A stretch of DNA of 64,000 nt from PWQG01 sp040882255 (GCA_040882255.1 JBBEBP010000003.1:119134-183133); one strand, 5' to 3'; counted from the stretch's first letter, positions 29,301-37,586 are shown. The notes: generated by a model not told the origin, from the letters alone. A program made the numbers and translations.

Positions 29301-31839
29301 TATGTCTATTGGCGCCGATCAGGGCTCAGCCATCGAGGAGATGGTTAATCAGGTAGAAGAGCTGGCGACTCTGAAATCCAACGTACAAGCCTGGGCTGAC
29401 GCAGACTACGACAATCGACTTTTCGGGGGGCGACTGGGGCTGAAGGCAGGTCCGGAAACTGACAATTTCGCGGCACTGGGACGATTGAGGGCAACATTGA
29501 AGGTCGCAGAGATTCTGGATAAGAGGATTCACAACAAATCCATTCAGAGTTATTGCTACCAGAATCCAGGCAGTTCAGCGATCAAAGCCCTTTTATCGCA
29601 GTCTCACAGCCTTGGTGAGGCCACTGCACTGCATAGTAATGCGCTCAATGCATACAGCGAACTGGTACGTCTTGACTACGAGAGCTGGACCAGCCAGTCG
29701 GGGGAATCGATCGAAGCGGTACTCGAGCACAATGACCATGCAATCGCCGCCAGGGACCAGCTTGCAGCGTGGCTGGACTATGTCCGCTCAAGAGATAGCC
29801 TGGAGCAACTTGGGCTTCAGAAGTTGGTCAGATGCATTGACAACCAGACACTTCCCATAACAGAGCTGGAGGATGCCTATAAGGCTGCGATTTTCGATTT
29901 ACTGGCGCGTGAGGTTCTGCAGGAAAGGCCCCATCTTGCCCGCTTCTTCGGACCATCTCACGACGTCGTACGTACTCAATTCGCAGAATGCGATGAGAAG
30001 CTCAGTCAGCTACAAAGGTCTCGTGCCGCCTACACAATCAGTCGCCAAACAGTTCCCGAAGGAACGCAGGGTGCTCGTGCCAGCGAGCTTACCGAGAAAG
30101 CATTGCTGGACCGGGAGTGTGCAAAGCAGAAACGGCATATACCAATACGTCAGCTGGTCGACAGAGCCGGCAATGCACTGCTTTCTCTCAAACCATGCTT
30201 CATGATGGGCCCTATGTCTGTCGCTCAGTATCTGGCGCCTGGACAGTTATCATTCGACCTCGTGATCATGGACGAGGCATCTCAGATAAAGCCGCAGGAT
30301 GCTTTGGGCGCCATAGCACGTGGCTCGCAGCTGGTGGTGGTCGGCGATCCCAAGCAGCTACCGCCTACAAGCTTCTTTGATCGCATAATGGAAGATGAGG
30401 ACGAAGACCCCACTTCGCTGCAGGAGTCGGAAAGTATACTGGATGCCGCACTGCCGATGTTTCCGGCCCGCAGGCTGCGATGGCATTATCGCTCACAACA
30501 TGAAAACCTGATCGCCTTCTCCAACCGCGAATTTTACGACGAGAATTTGGTTCTTTTTCCATCTCCAAATAGTGAGACCACAAGCTATGGCATCAAGTAT
30601 CACCGTGTGGCGCGAGGTTGCTTTGTAAACCGACGCAATATGGAGGAATCCAGAGAGATTGCTCTTGCAGTGAAAGAACATTTTCTTCACCACTCTGATG
30701 AATCACTGGGCATTGTGGCGATGAGCTCGGAACAGCGACTCCAGATAGAAAGTGCGGTCGAATCGCTCGGTAAAGATGACCCGGCTTTCCAGACTCTGCT
30801 GGAGCAAGACATGGACCGGAGAGAGCCACTTTTCATAAAAAACCTGGAGAACGTACAGGGCGACGAACGTGATGTGATTATGATTTCGATGACTTACGGG
30901 CCCTCGGAACCGGGAGGAAAAGTGTATCAACGCTTCGGCCCAATCAATGCTGACGTGGGCTGGCGAAGACTGAATGTACTCTTCACTCGGTCAAGACGCC
31001 GCATGCATATCTTCAGCTCTATGAGGGCAGACGATATTCTGGTTCAACCCGGGAGTAAGCGGGGCGTGAAAGCTCTCAAGGACTTTCTGGCGTATTGCGA
31101 GACAGGGATTCTTCATCGGTCATCTGTCAGCACGAGAAAACCACCAGATAGTGATTTCGAGATAGCGGTTATGGAAATGCTTGGTGAACATGGCTTTGAA
31201 GCAGTCCCGCAGGTTGGCGTTGCTGGCTTCTTTATTGATCTGGCCGTCAGAGATCCGGGCAAGCCAGGTCGTTTCTTGATGGGCATAGAGTGTGACGGGG
31301 CCACCTACCACTCAGCAAAGTCTGCAAGAGACCGGGATCACTTGCGTCAGAAGATACTCGAGCGACTGGGGTGGCGAATTCGACGCATCTGGTCCACTGA
31401 CTGGTTCAAACAACCGGATGTCGTGCTCAAGCCACTGATCAAGGAGCTGAACGAGCTGAAGACTATTCCGACTTCAGAGCCAGACGAGGAAACCGAGGAG
31501 TGTCTCAATGAGGAGGCTGTAGAACAGGAGTTCGACTCTGAGAATGAGTCTTCGAGGCTACGGGAATCGGCAGCTCCCAATGCAAGCCTACGAGAGCGGT
31601 TGACCAGTTTCGACCAAAACGTGATAAGGCAGCAGGCTCCTGATACAGATGAAAGGCGTAGGCTTCTTCGTCCGGCTATGCTTGAGGCTCTCATTGAATA
31701 CACGCCAATCAATAAGATGGAGTTCCTCGAAATAATCCCCTCCTATATTCGAAACTCTACCGATCCTGCTGAGGGTAGGTATCTGGAGGAAATTTTCAGG
31801 ATCATCAATGCTTCTCTGGAGGAAGAAGAGTTACTGTGA
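26356..31839 (+). CDS. hheA: DUF4011-helicase-Vsr protein (Hhe-type defence)
   Basis: 1,827 residues. The N-terminus is a DUF4011 domain (LRLRLLDLTARNRLINFKHT; NILYLALGFLEWYEA; LAPLFLVPV). Superfamily 1 helicase: Walker A EGPPGTGKSQT near residue 365, a very long coiled insert, Walker B VIMDEASQIKPQDA near 1304, VVGDPKQLPP, ENVQGDERDVIMIS near 1497, and RRLNVLFTRSRRRMHIF. The C-terminus (about 1595-1700) is a Vsr/PD-(D/E)XK-like nuclease: SDFEIAVMEMLGEHGFE, GIECDGATYHSAKSARDRD, LGWRIRRIWSTDW. This matches the single-protein antiphage system described as Hhe. All motifs look intact. An acidic tail follows. It sits beside an HsdR remnant. Confidence 0.9.
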   Translation: MTTSPNSDSNASAQKALESLRLRLLDLTARNRLINFKHTKAASLRVIDELPDQLVETLLGDGEMRFQSVPDPTESDLLAAGYLDTDAETGETRRLHPDPTAEAWAKHLGLSTGYEVPEPDDKQWLAQHSDNKIQTLLFPNEMESRLKTISGTADSAIQEMGANILYLALGFLEWYEASSSDQVRLAPLFLVPVTIERGRLDKSTATYQFSLRYSGEEIIPNLSLREKLRADFAMALPDLQDNVAPEDYIREVANLIEEQQPRWRVRRYISLALLNFSKLLMYLDLDRSRWPAESPLIEHPTVSRFLSGYRPAGEEEIPIDPGFGEEHVIDEITTVHDDYPLIHNADSSQHSALIDALDGSDLVIEGPPGTGKSQTIANLIAAAMVRGKKVLFVAEKLAALEVVKNRLDEAGLGDFCLELHSHKSQKRKVLEDVSTRINKQSLYESSSEVDTEIRRYERLRKELTGYAKDINQQWKNTGKTLHELFSSATRYRKIISIKPDAVRPEGYDGDHYSPDVHSKNLDKVSSFSDVYRSLTEQLGDPDALRKHLWRGVGNGDLQILDVDSVVQSLADWQKALHQVNEQRISIAHLLDCAPEEVSPTVGELERLVTDLNLLPALQGNELLDTLPLLRGDVLSKTKRYLSLFEKIQESYAALEKRVAPEILQDLSLIDRIVLSSEILRNRVGKTVTLGLLAEAISRLSAMRDQLEQLEEPLRGMAEALGETGEQHLSMSERGLKEMQSVVRAVAQLKPAYWRYRDNLFDNEELDDLLPALNTDVEQLKKQRALLENTFRLDRIPPESEVARLRDTLIDGGLLKWLRSDWRAARAQVRLYAVNSRVKFKELLDNLDDLAGYARSISKLNSSSVYQESLGDYINGVDTEIETLIALRDWYRQIRQQYGVGFGPKVALGHAILELPEDTARAVRSLADRGLLSQLDDIFDDLQSIRGVFSPVTVLQRNDALLAGPTGIVADLLKDVTTAINDCMSIGADQGSAIEEMVNQVEELATLKSNVQAWADADYDNRLFGGRLGLKAGPETDNFAALGRLRATLKVAEILDKRIHNKSIQSYCYQNPGSSAIKALLSQSHSLGEATALHSNALNAYSELVRLDYESWTSQSGESIEAVLEHNDHAIAARDQLAAWLDYVRSRDSLEQLGLQKLVRCIDNQTLPITELEDAYKAAIFDLLAREVLQERPHLARFFGPSHDVVRTQFAECDEKLSQLQRSRAAYTISRQTVPEGTQGARASELTEKALLDRECAKQKRHIPIRQLVDRAGNALLSLKPCFMMGPMSVAQYLAPGQLSFDLVIMDEASQIKPQDALGAIARGSQLVVVGDPKQLPPTSFFDRIMEDEDEDPTSLQESESILDAALPMFPARRLRWHYRSQHENLIAFSNREFYDENLVLFPSPNSETTSYGIKYHRVARGCFVNRRNMEESREIALAVKEHFLHHSDESLGIVAMSSEQRLQIESAVESLGKDDPAFQTLLEQDMDRREPLFIKNLENVQGDERDVIMISMTYGPSEPGGKVYQRFGPINADVGWRRLNVLFTRSRRRMHIFSSMRADDILVQPGSKRGVKALKDFLAYCETGILHRSSVSTRKPPDSDFEIAVMEMLGEHGFEAVPQVGVAGFFIDLAVRDPGKPGRFLMGIECDGATYHSAKSARDRDHLRQKILERLGWRIRRIWSTDWFKQPDVVLKPLIKELNELKTIPTSEPDEETEECLNEEAVEQEFDSENESSRLRESAAPNASLRERLTSFDQNVIRQQAPDTDERRRLLRPAMLEALIEYTPINKMEFLEIIPSYIRNSTDPAEGRYLEEIFRIINASLEEEELL

Positions 31840-32421
31840 TCACCTGTATTGATTGCTCGGGCGCTGTTCAGATTAACCTCTATTATAGAAAAGGGCTGAG
31901 TCAGTGGCATCCTGCGGCCATCTTGTTCCAGCTATGGCCTTTGCCGGAGGCTGGCTCGCCCTGTCGCCTTAATGGCACGGTTTGGGTATCCGGGGGCCTA
32001 CCACATACAGGTCATACCCCGTTCCATTACCGGTTAGCTGGACGAAACCCAAATTCAGTGGGTTCCTAATGACTGGACTTCCCTCATCCGTGAAAGCGGC
32101 GTTGGACCCAAATATGATAGACCCACTTGGACTCGAGCCAAGCGCTGACGGATTGTGAGTGCGACGCGGAGGTCCATCGGCTGCGCCACCTGAGTCCAGC
32201 TGGAGCTATCCCTTACTGGTGGGTCCCTCGCGCTTATGGACTATTCACCGAGCTCGATGTATTAACGCTATACTGATCGGAAGGTGATGGACTAATCAGT
32301 GCCACCACAATCCGAACCTGCTCACCGAGAAAAGGCGAACCGGGCTGCGAAGCCATAACGGCCGAAGACCAGATTTGCCAGTGCTCAATGGGTAGTCGAT
32401 AGAATGGTACTGGAGCGGAAG
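31840..32421. other. Intergenic region without a supported gene
   Basis: About 580 bases follow the large helicase. Short open frames here have no family likeness or good start signals. No repeat or hairpin stands out. Confidence 0.4.
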
Positions 32422-32880
32422 ATGGCGAGATTCACAACCAGCGCAGCAGCGCGTACGGAAAGAACACAGGAAGAAATCTTGGTGCATGGGGTCATCCCAC
32501 TGAAGACACTTATCGATAGCGGTGAGTTTATCCGTATGACACGACGGGGCATTCCGGGCACTTGGCTCAAGCGGGTCGTCGATGAGACTGGACTGCGCGA
32601 CGTGTTCGTTTCCCTGATGGATGTCTCCTCAAGTAAATTCAGCCGACTGTACCAGCGCAAGGCACTCGATAAGAGAAAGTCTGAAAAGGTGCTTGATGCG
32701 GTGCGCCTCATTGTTCAGGCCGAACAGACCTGGGAATCGAGAGAGCTCGCCTTGCAGTGGTTGTTCAGTCCGATAGCGGCGCTTGGTGATGAGAGGCCGA
32801 TCGAGCTATTTGACACTTTCGAGGGACGCAGGCTTGTCTCGCTTGTATTGGATAAGATCGAGTGCGGTGAGTTCAGTTAA
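32422..32880 (+). CDS. MbcA/ParS/Xre-type antitoxin, orphan
   Basis: 152 residues from MARFTTSAAARTE. The N-terminal half is the Xre-like helical domain (IPGTWLKRVVDETGLRDVFVS, SSSKFSRLYQRKALDKRKSE); the C-terminal half is the DUF2384 toxin-binding domain (RELALQWLFSPIAALGDERPIELFDT and EGRRLVSLVLDKIECGEF). Such antitoxins pair with RES-domain NAD-degrading toxins encoded directly downstream. Here the next 890 bases hold only repeats and transposase debris, so the toxin is missing. An ATG six codons earlier is possible. Confidence 0.85.
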   Translation: MARFTTSAAARTERTQEEILVHGVIPLKTLIDSGEFIRMTRRGIPGTWLKRVVDETGLRDVFVSLMDVSSSKFSRLYQRKALDKRKSEKVLDAVRLIVQAEQTWESRELALQWLFSPIAALGDERPIELFDTFEGRRLVSLVLDKIECGEFS

Positions 32881-32914
32881 TGCGTCGATGAGGCTGTGCT
32901 GATAAGCAGATCAT

Positions 32915-33167
32915 GATTTGCACACATTCCGTTTACTGCTATAAAAGTAATAGACCCCCTGCAGGAAGCGCGCCGGGCGTGAGCGGGGCTGGCCGGACAG
33001 AGGCCAGCCCTGCTTTTTTGCAGGAGCTATTGCGCAGGATATTGGATAGCTACTGACTCCACCGCCCAAGGCCTCAAGGAAGGACGGTGTGCTGCTTATC
33101 GCTGACAGCCCCAATTTACTGTCCTGTCTGGGTTAACCCCGTCCTAACCGATACGGCGAGTTAGGAC
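32915..33167 (+). repeat. 253-bp direct repeat, left copy
   Basis: Shares its whole length, with scattered differences, with 35915-36164, starting exactly 3,000 bases later. It carries an intrinsic terminator (stem from GCGGGGC to GCCCTGC, 32983-33013, then TTTTTT) and a terminal hairpin GTCCTAAC ... GTTAGGAC (33141-33167). The terminator would end the antitoxin transcript. Confidence 0.85.
32983..33019 (+). terminator. Intrinsic terminator in left repeat copy
   Basis: GC-rich stem of GGGGCTGGCC / GGCCAGCCC around GGACAGA, followed by six T. Lies 100 bases past the orphan antitoxin. Confidence 0.85.
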
Positions 33168-33532
33168 CCGAGGACCAGTCGTAGACAACTGGTGAGGCGC
33201 TCAACCATGTTGTTGGTCCGTATCCTGCGCCGATGGACCTCGGGGAACTCGAACACGGTCAGCGCCTCAGCGATCGCCTTCTCGGCCAGCTTGGGATCCT
33301 CCTCTCAGTAGGCTGCGATCAGCAGGTGGAGTCGGCGTTTTGCTTCCTGGCAGTTGAGAGCATTGAACACCCCACGGATGGCCTCGGCGACTTCGCGCTT
33401 CATCGACTGGCGTGGTATGTATTTCTGGGCATTTTGCTGAACGTGGAACTGGAAGCGCTGCCACGGCACAGAGGGGAAGACGGACTGGCGTGCGACCTTC
33501 AGAGCTTCGTGGGCATCGGAGATGAACAGCTG
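33168..33532 (-). pseudogene. IS256-family transposase fragment
   Basis: Read on the minus strand: LFISDAHEALKVARQSVFPS, VPWQRFQFHVQQNAQKYIPR, then KREVAEAIRGVFNALN, a TGA stop after LIAAY, and EEDPKLAEKAIAEALTVF, RRRIRTNNMVERLTSCLRLV. This is the catalytic and C-terminal part of a Mutator-type (IS256) transposase with a nonsense codon and an internal deletion fusing MVER to SCLRLV. Both ends of the IS are gone: one abuts the 253-bp repeat, the other the 58-bp element. Confidence 0.85.
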
Positions 33533-33588
33533 TTAATGGCCATCTAAAATGACCTTCAAGGGAGGGTTAATTTAAATGGCCATTGACA
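33531..33588. repeat. 58-bp element with 18-bp terminal inverted repeats
   Basis: TGTTAATGGCCATCTAAA at 33531-33548 and the inverse, TTTAAATGGCCATTGACA, at 33571-33588 match at 16 of 18 positions, with 22 bases between. It is placed exactly at the broken end of the IS256 fragment. It could be a miniature inverted-repeat element or two insertion-sequence ends left joined; no coding capacity. Confidence 0.6.
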
Positions 33589-33774
33589 CTTACCATGGCC
33601 CGCAACAACGCCGCTGTGAAGAACCTGCGTGCCCGCCGGTATGACCTGTACCGGCTGCAGTCGCTGTGCAAGTAGAGGGGCGTACGGGCTGATCAGCGGG
33701 TTTGTATCGCTCAGATTGCGTACAAAACCGATCCTGGAGAGTAGACTGTTGCTTTTATTCAAGGGAGACCGGGC

Positions 33775-34827
33775 ATGATCCAATCCGTGAAAGACAATGG
33801 TCGCGGGCCGACGGGCCCACCTGACCTGTCGGAGGTATTGAAGAAATTCACTGGCGGAGGCTCCGCGGGCAGACGGGTCGGCGGTGTTATCAGCGTGATT
33901 GTACTCCTCCTGCTGGTCTGGGCGGCGCTGACGTCTTTTTACACTGTCCAGCCTGAGGAGCGAGCCGTGGTGAAGCGATTCGGTTCCGTCACGGGTATTA
34001 CCGATCCCGGCCTGCACTTCAAGATTCCCTTCGGCATCGACCAGGTTCAGTTGGTCGCCACCGAGCGTGTGCTCAAGCAGGAATTCGGCTTCCGCACCCA
34101 GGGCACCCGCCAGGGTGAGCGCTCGAGCTACAGCGCTGCTGAATTTGAAGACGAGTCATTGATGCTCACCGGCGATCTCAACATGATCGACGTTGAGTGG
34201 GTGGTCCAGTACCGCATCGAAGATCCCATCAAGTTCCTGTACCGGATGCGCGAGCCCACCCGGACCCTGCGCGATATTTCCGAGTCGGTCATGCGCCGTA
34301 TCGTCGGCAACATGCTTGGCTCGGAGGTGCTGACCGTCGGCCGGGTGGAGATTCAGAAGAAGGCGGGCGACGAGATACAGGAAATACTCAACCAGTACGA
34401 TGCCGGCATTCGCATCAGCACCGTCGAAATGCAGGACGTGGTGCCGCCCCCGGCCGTGCAACCGGCGTTCAATGAAGTCAACGAGGCACGCCAGGAACGG
34501 GAACGGATGATCAATGAAGCGCAGAAACGCGTTAACCAGGAGATCCCCAACGCCGAGGGCGCCGCCCTGCGCACCGTCGCCGAAGCCGAAGGATACGCCA
34601 CGGAACGGGTAAACCGGGCCGACGGCGAGAGTACAAGGTTCAGTGCCGTGCTGCGCGAATACCAGCAGGCACCCAGGGTCACGCGCTCACGCCTGTATCT
34701 GGAAACCCTGAACGAGATCCTGCCCGATATCGGACAGATACTGGTCGTACAGGACGGGCAGATGGGGCCGCTCCCCTTGCTCGATGTCAACCGTGAAGCT
34801 GCGCGTGTCGCCGGAGGTGACCGATGA
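33775..34827 (+). CDS. hflK: HflK, SPFH-family FtsH regulator (accessory copy)
   Basis: 350 residues. A short glycine/proline-rich cytoplasmic N-terminus, one membrane helix (residues 38-55, VISVIVLLLLVWAAL), then an SPFH/band-7 domain (YTVQPEERAVVKRFG; PGLHFKIPFGID) and a charged coiled coil with QERERMINEAQKRVN and EAEGYATERVNRADGE. With HflC it forms the large periplasmic cage around the FtsH protease. Chromosomal hflKC normally follows hfq-hflX; here those are absent and the pair lies between two direct repeats, so it is an accessory copy. Stop overlaps hflC (ATGA at 34824). Confidence 0.93.
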   Translation: MIQSVKDNGRGPTGPPDLSEVLKKFTGGGSAGRRVGGVISVIVLLLLVWAALTSFYTVQPEERAVVKRFGSVTGITDPGLHFKIPFGIDQVQLVATERVLKQEFGFRTQGTRQGERSSYSAAEFEDESLMLTGDLNMIDVEWVVQYRIEDPIKFLYRMREPTRTLRDISESVMRRIVGNMLGSEVLTVGRVEIQKKAGDEIQEILNQYDAGIRISTVEMQDVVPPPAVQPAFNEVNEARQERERMINEAQKRVNQEIPNAEGAALRTVAEAEGYATERVNRADGESTRFSAVLREYQQAPRVTRSRLYLETLNEILPDIGQILVVQDGQMGPLPLLDVNREAARVAGGDR

Positions 34828-35765
34828 AAACCACAGTGCTTGCCATCGTGGCCGTGATTGCCGTCGTCATCGGCTACTTCACCCTCTACACCGTGGATGA
34901 AGCCGAACAGGCCATCGTGGTCCAGTTCGGTGAACCGATCGGCGGTGTCATTAACGAGCCGGGCCTGAAGTTCAAGCTGCCCTGGCAGAATGTGCGTCAT
35001 TTCGACAAACGCCTGCTGGTCTGGGACGGGGACGTGACCCAGATCCCCACACTGGGCCGTGAGTTCATTCTCGTGGACACCACGGCACGCTGGCGGATCA
35101 CCGATCCACTGCTGTTTTTGACCAGCGTGCGGGATGAAGCCGGCGCGCGCACCCGACTCGACGACATCATCGACTCGGTGGTGCGCGACATGGTCTCGTC
35201 CACCGAGCTGGAAGAGATCGTTCGCTCGAAGGATTGGGAAGTCAATGTCGATGAGCTGGACGATCCCGCTCTGGCCGAACGCAGTGACGTTAACCTGGAG
35301 CAACAACCCAAACTGGGACGTGAGCTACTGGAAGCCGGTATTCTGGAGCGGGCCCGGGACTCCATGCCTGCGCTGGGGATCGAGCTGGACGATGTGCGCA
35401 TCAAGCGAGTCAACTACATTGAATCCGTGCGCCGCCAGGTGGAAAGCCGCATGATCGCCGAACGCCAGTCCATTGCCGAACGTTTCCGCTCCGAAGGTCG
35501 GGGCCGTAGCCAGGAAATCCTGGGTAATATGGAACGTGACCTTCGGCGCATCCGCTCCGAGGCCGCGCGTGACGCCGAGAAAATCCAGGGCGAGGCCGAC
35601 GCCGAAGCGACCCGGATCTACGGTGAAGCATTCGGTGCCGACGCGGAGTTCTATTCGTTCTTCCGCACGCTGGAAAGCTATCGGTCCCTAGGCGAGAACA
35701 GCACCCTCATGCTCAACGCCGACTCCGACTTCTTCCGCTACCTGGAACAGGTTCAGGTTGAGTAA
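34824..35765 (+). CDS. hflC: HflC, SPFH-family FtsH regulator (accessory copy)
   Basis: 313 residues. Signal-anchor helix (VLAIVAVIAVVIGYFTLY), SPFH domain (VDEAEQAIVVQFGEPIGGV, PGLKFKLPWQNV), and the family end with ERFRSEGRGRSQEILGNMER and EGEADAEATRIYGEAF-like heptads up to FFRTLESYRSLGE. Complete. Translation is coupled to hflK. A hairpin and, further on, a strong terminator follow. Confidence 0.94.
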   Translation: MKTTVLAIVAVIAVVIGYFTLYTVDEAEQAIVVQFGEPIGGVINEPGLKFKLPWQNVRHFDKRLLVWDGDVTQIPTLGREFILVDTTARWRITDPLLFLTSVRDEAGARTRLDDIIDSVVRDMVSSTELEEIVRSKDWEVNVDELDDPALAERSDVNLEQQPKLGRELLEAGILERARDSMPALGIELDDVRIKRVNYIESVRRQVESRMIAERQSIAERFRSEGRGRSQEILGNMERDLRRIRSEAARDAEKIQGEADAEATRIYGEAFGADAEFYSFFRTLESYRSLGENSTLMLNADSDFFRYLEQVQVE

Positions 35766-35782
35766 CCCCCTGCCTGCAAGAT

Positions 35783-35805
35783 GCCGCGCCCCTATCGGGC
35801 GCGGC
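35783..35805 (+). terminator. Hairpin after hflC
   Basis: Perfect 9-bp stem GCCGCGCCC / GGGCGCGGC, 17 bases after the hflC stop, without a T-run. Possibly mRNA-stabilising or a weak terminator; the stronger terminator is at 35982. Confidence 0.6.
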
Positions 35806-35914
35806 AGCCTGGGCGACAGATATGTACCATCACTGCTGTCCCACCATTGCCATTGAGGTGGACCCACTTATTCGCACCACTGAAAATCGACCAGCCCCAG
35901 TTTTTTATGTTCGC

Positions 35915-36164
35915 GATTTGCAGAACTTCAAATTGCTGCTATAACCGATTTAGACCCAGGCAGGAAGCGCGTCGGGCGTGAGCGGGGCGGGCCGGACAGA
36001 GGCCGGCCCCGCTTTTTTCTTGTAGCTATTACGCTGGCTATAGGACAACCACTGACTCCGCCGTCCAAGGCCTCCAGGAAGGATGGTGTGCCGCCCCCAA
36101 AGACACCCCCGCATCCCGTCCAATCTCGGTTAACCCCGTCCTAACCGATACGGCGAATTAGGAC
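35915..36164 (+). repeat. 250-bp direct repeat, right copy
   Basis: Matches the left copy throughout (GGAAGCGCG, GGACAGAGGCC, TCCAAGGCCTC, GGTTAACCCCGTCCTAACCG) with small differences and no large gap. Contains the same terminator, here with a perfect stem (GCGGGGC ... GCCCCGC, 35982-36012, then TTTTTT), and the same end hairpin (GTCCTAAC ... ATTAGGAC). Confidence 0.85.
35982..36018 (+). terminator. Intrinsic terminator in right repeat copy
   Basis: Stem GCGGGGCGGGCC against GGCCGGCCCCGC with a short loop, then TTTTTT. Strongest terminator candidate for hflKC. Confidence 0.88.
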
Positions 36165-36215
36165 GCAAAGTCCCTCTGCCGGATTACCAGCACGTTTTGC
36201 CGCCAAATCCGTGCA

Positions 36216-36261
36216 TAAGTCATCGCAAATTTGGTGTAAATCCAGATTTTGTGGTGACTTA
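36216..36261. repeat. Imperfect 46-bp inverted repeat
   Basis: The arm TAAGTCATCGCAAATTT pairs with the inverse arm ending GTGGTGACTTA: about 13 Watson-Crick and three wobble pairs in a 16-17 step stem. It stands alone in non-coding DNA between the right repeat copy and the frameshifted gene. Could be a small RNA hairpin or the folded end of a lost mobile element. Confidence 0.55.
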
Positions 36262-36437
36262 CGGGCGTTCCTCATGGAGAAATACCGATATTCAGTCGTC
36301 TCTGTCGCGGCAAGGTCCGTGTGGAGGTTGTAGGCTGACGGCTGGCTGGTATGGTACGTACTGCCTAACCTGCATTAGGCGTGGATGGAGTGTTTTCTGA
36401 TTGATAGTGGGCGCCCATTAGAGCGGCTTGCCGTCCT

Positions 36438-37018
36438 TCAACTTTCCCGAAGACCATTGAACAATGACAATACCCATTGCTTTCGTTCAAATAATAGTTT
36501 CTGATACTCTCGATTCTCCCATTCAAGCAGGTCGCTGACACAGGATTCAATAGTTAGTACATCTGAGATTCCATAGAGGTTCCGAACGGCCTCGATTCCT
36601 TGAGAAGTTGCCGCTCCCCAAACAAGCACTGTGCCACTGACATTAATTGGTTCGCCTGCCTTGACCTGAACTGAGCCCGGTTCCTGAGATAGTTCCAGAA
36701 ATAGTTCAAAAGCCCGCTTTGAGCAGTGATGTTCAATTTGGGACGAATGCTCAAGGCGCCAGTATTTATAGTTATGATATTGAACTTCACACTTCATTTC
36801 TGAGACGAAAAAAGCGCCGTTTTAGAGAACAAAAAGTCCAACGTGTAGTTTCGATTTCCATCATAGAGGGTAGGCGTGCGCTCGTGACTGTCATACGGGC
36901 TTTTGTCATCTCGGGCCCAAATGCGGATTATCTCCTCGTTGAAGATCCCGAATACTCGGGATAGGAAGCTTCCCCTGGCGTCGGGGCCCTCCTGAAACAA
37001 CGCTGCGAGGTCTATCAT
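36438..37018 (-). pseudogene. Hypothetical island protein split by a frameshift
   Basis: Two minus-strand frames, 36794-37018 (MIDLAALFQEGPDARG ... YDGNRNYTLDFLF) and 36438-36797 (MKCEVQYHNYKYWRLE ...), read as one protein of about 193 residues if one base is added to the A6 run at 36808-36813: the joined junction would be ALFFVSEMKCEVQYHNYKYW. The conserved look of both halves and lack of other damage favour a single-base slip in a homopolymer. The TLDF and E-x-K residues (SEMKCE) recall a PD-(D/E)XK nuclease core, but I cannot confirm that. A sequencing error or programmed frameshift is also possible. Confidence 0.6.
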
Positions 37019-37124
37019 CTGCTATGCCTAGTGTCCAATACAATACTGCGATGCTCTGAAAGGGGAACGCCTCTGCAACATACACTACATCATAGGTAGC
37101 TATCGTCTAGGGCAGTATGGCCAT

Positions 37125-37586
37125 TTACGATTTGAGCTTAAACCAAACTAGGCTAAGAATTGCTGAGAAAAATAGCCAAGCAGTTGAGGGGCTGGGAATT
37201 TCAGCAACTGCGTCAACATAAGCCCAAGTTCTGCTTCCCATATTTGTCCAGTAGCGGTCGTCCAACGAGCTACCCAATCGGGTCATAGCGACAGCGTTTA
37301 CGGTACTACCGGAACCATAGTAAGAGTGAGCAAATAATGCACCTATTGGATAACCAAAGTTATTACGTTGAACGCTACGCTCGTAGCCGACATTTGCAGC
37401 GAATTGTCTCGCCAGTGATCTATTTCCCCACCAAGGCTGACCACCTAGAAGGCCATCGGCATTAAGCTCTGAAAATACCCCAGTCACTTCCTGAATTTTA
37501 TAGTTTTCACCACCGATAGTAATCAAAGCAGCATTTACTTGTACGGTTACGAGAAGTGCTGAAAACATAACTAGCGCTTTTATCAT
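37125..37586 (-). CDS. Exported PEP-CTERM-like protein (153 aa)
   Basis: Signal peptide MIKALVMFSALLVTVQVNA, a mature domain with many aromatic residues (YGSGSTVNAVAMTRLG; YWTNMGSRTWAYVDAVAE), and a C-terminal tail IPSPSTAWLFFSAILSLVWFKLKS. The tail has the three parts of a PEP/VPxxP-CTERM sorting signal: a proline-containing motif, one membrane helix and basic residues. Such proteins are processed by exosortase or rhombosortase, encoded elsewhere. DDRYWT with surrounding residues is typical of DUF1566-like or lectin-like surface domains, but this is uncertain. Confidence 0.75.
   Translation of the reverse strand: MIKALVMFSALLVTVQVNAALITIGGENYKIQEVTGVFSELNADGLLGGQPWWGNRSLARQFAANVGYERSVQRNNFGYPIGALFAHSYYGSGSTVNAVAMTRLGSSLDDRYWTNMGSRTWAYVDAVAEIPSPSTAWLFFSAILSLVWFKLKS

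Noticed and set aside
31836..32069. Possible small gene overlapping the end of the Hhe-type gene
   Set aside because: Starts with GTG four bases before the stop, but the 77-residue product has no family likeness and no ribosome site of its own beyond the chance overlap.
33141..33167. Integron attC site (GTCCTAAC ... GTTAGGAC)
   Set aside because: The arms recall attC core sites but only 11 bases separate them, too short for attC, and no integrase is present.
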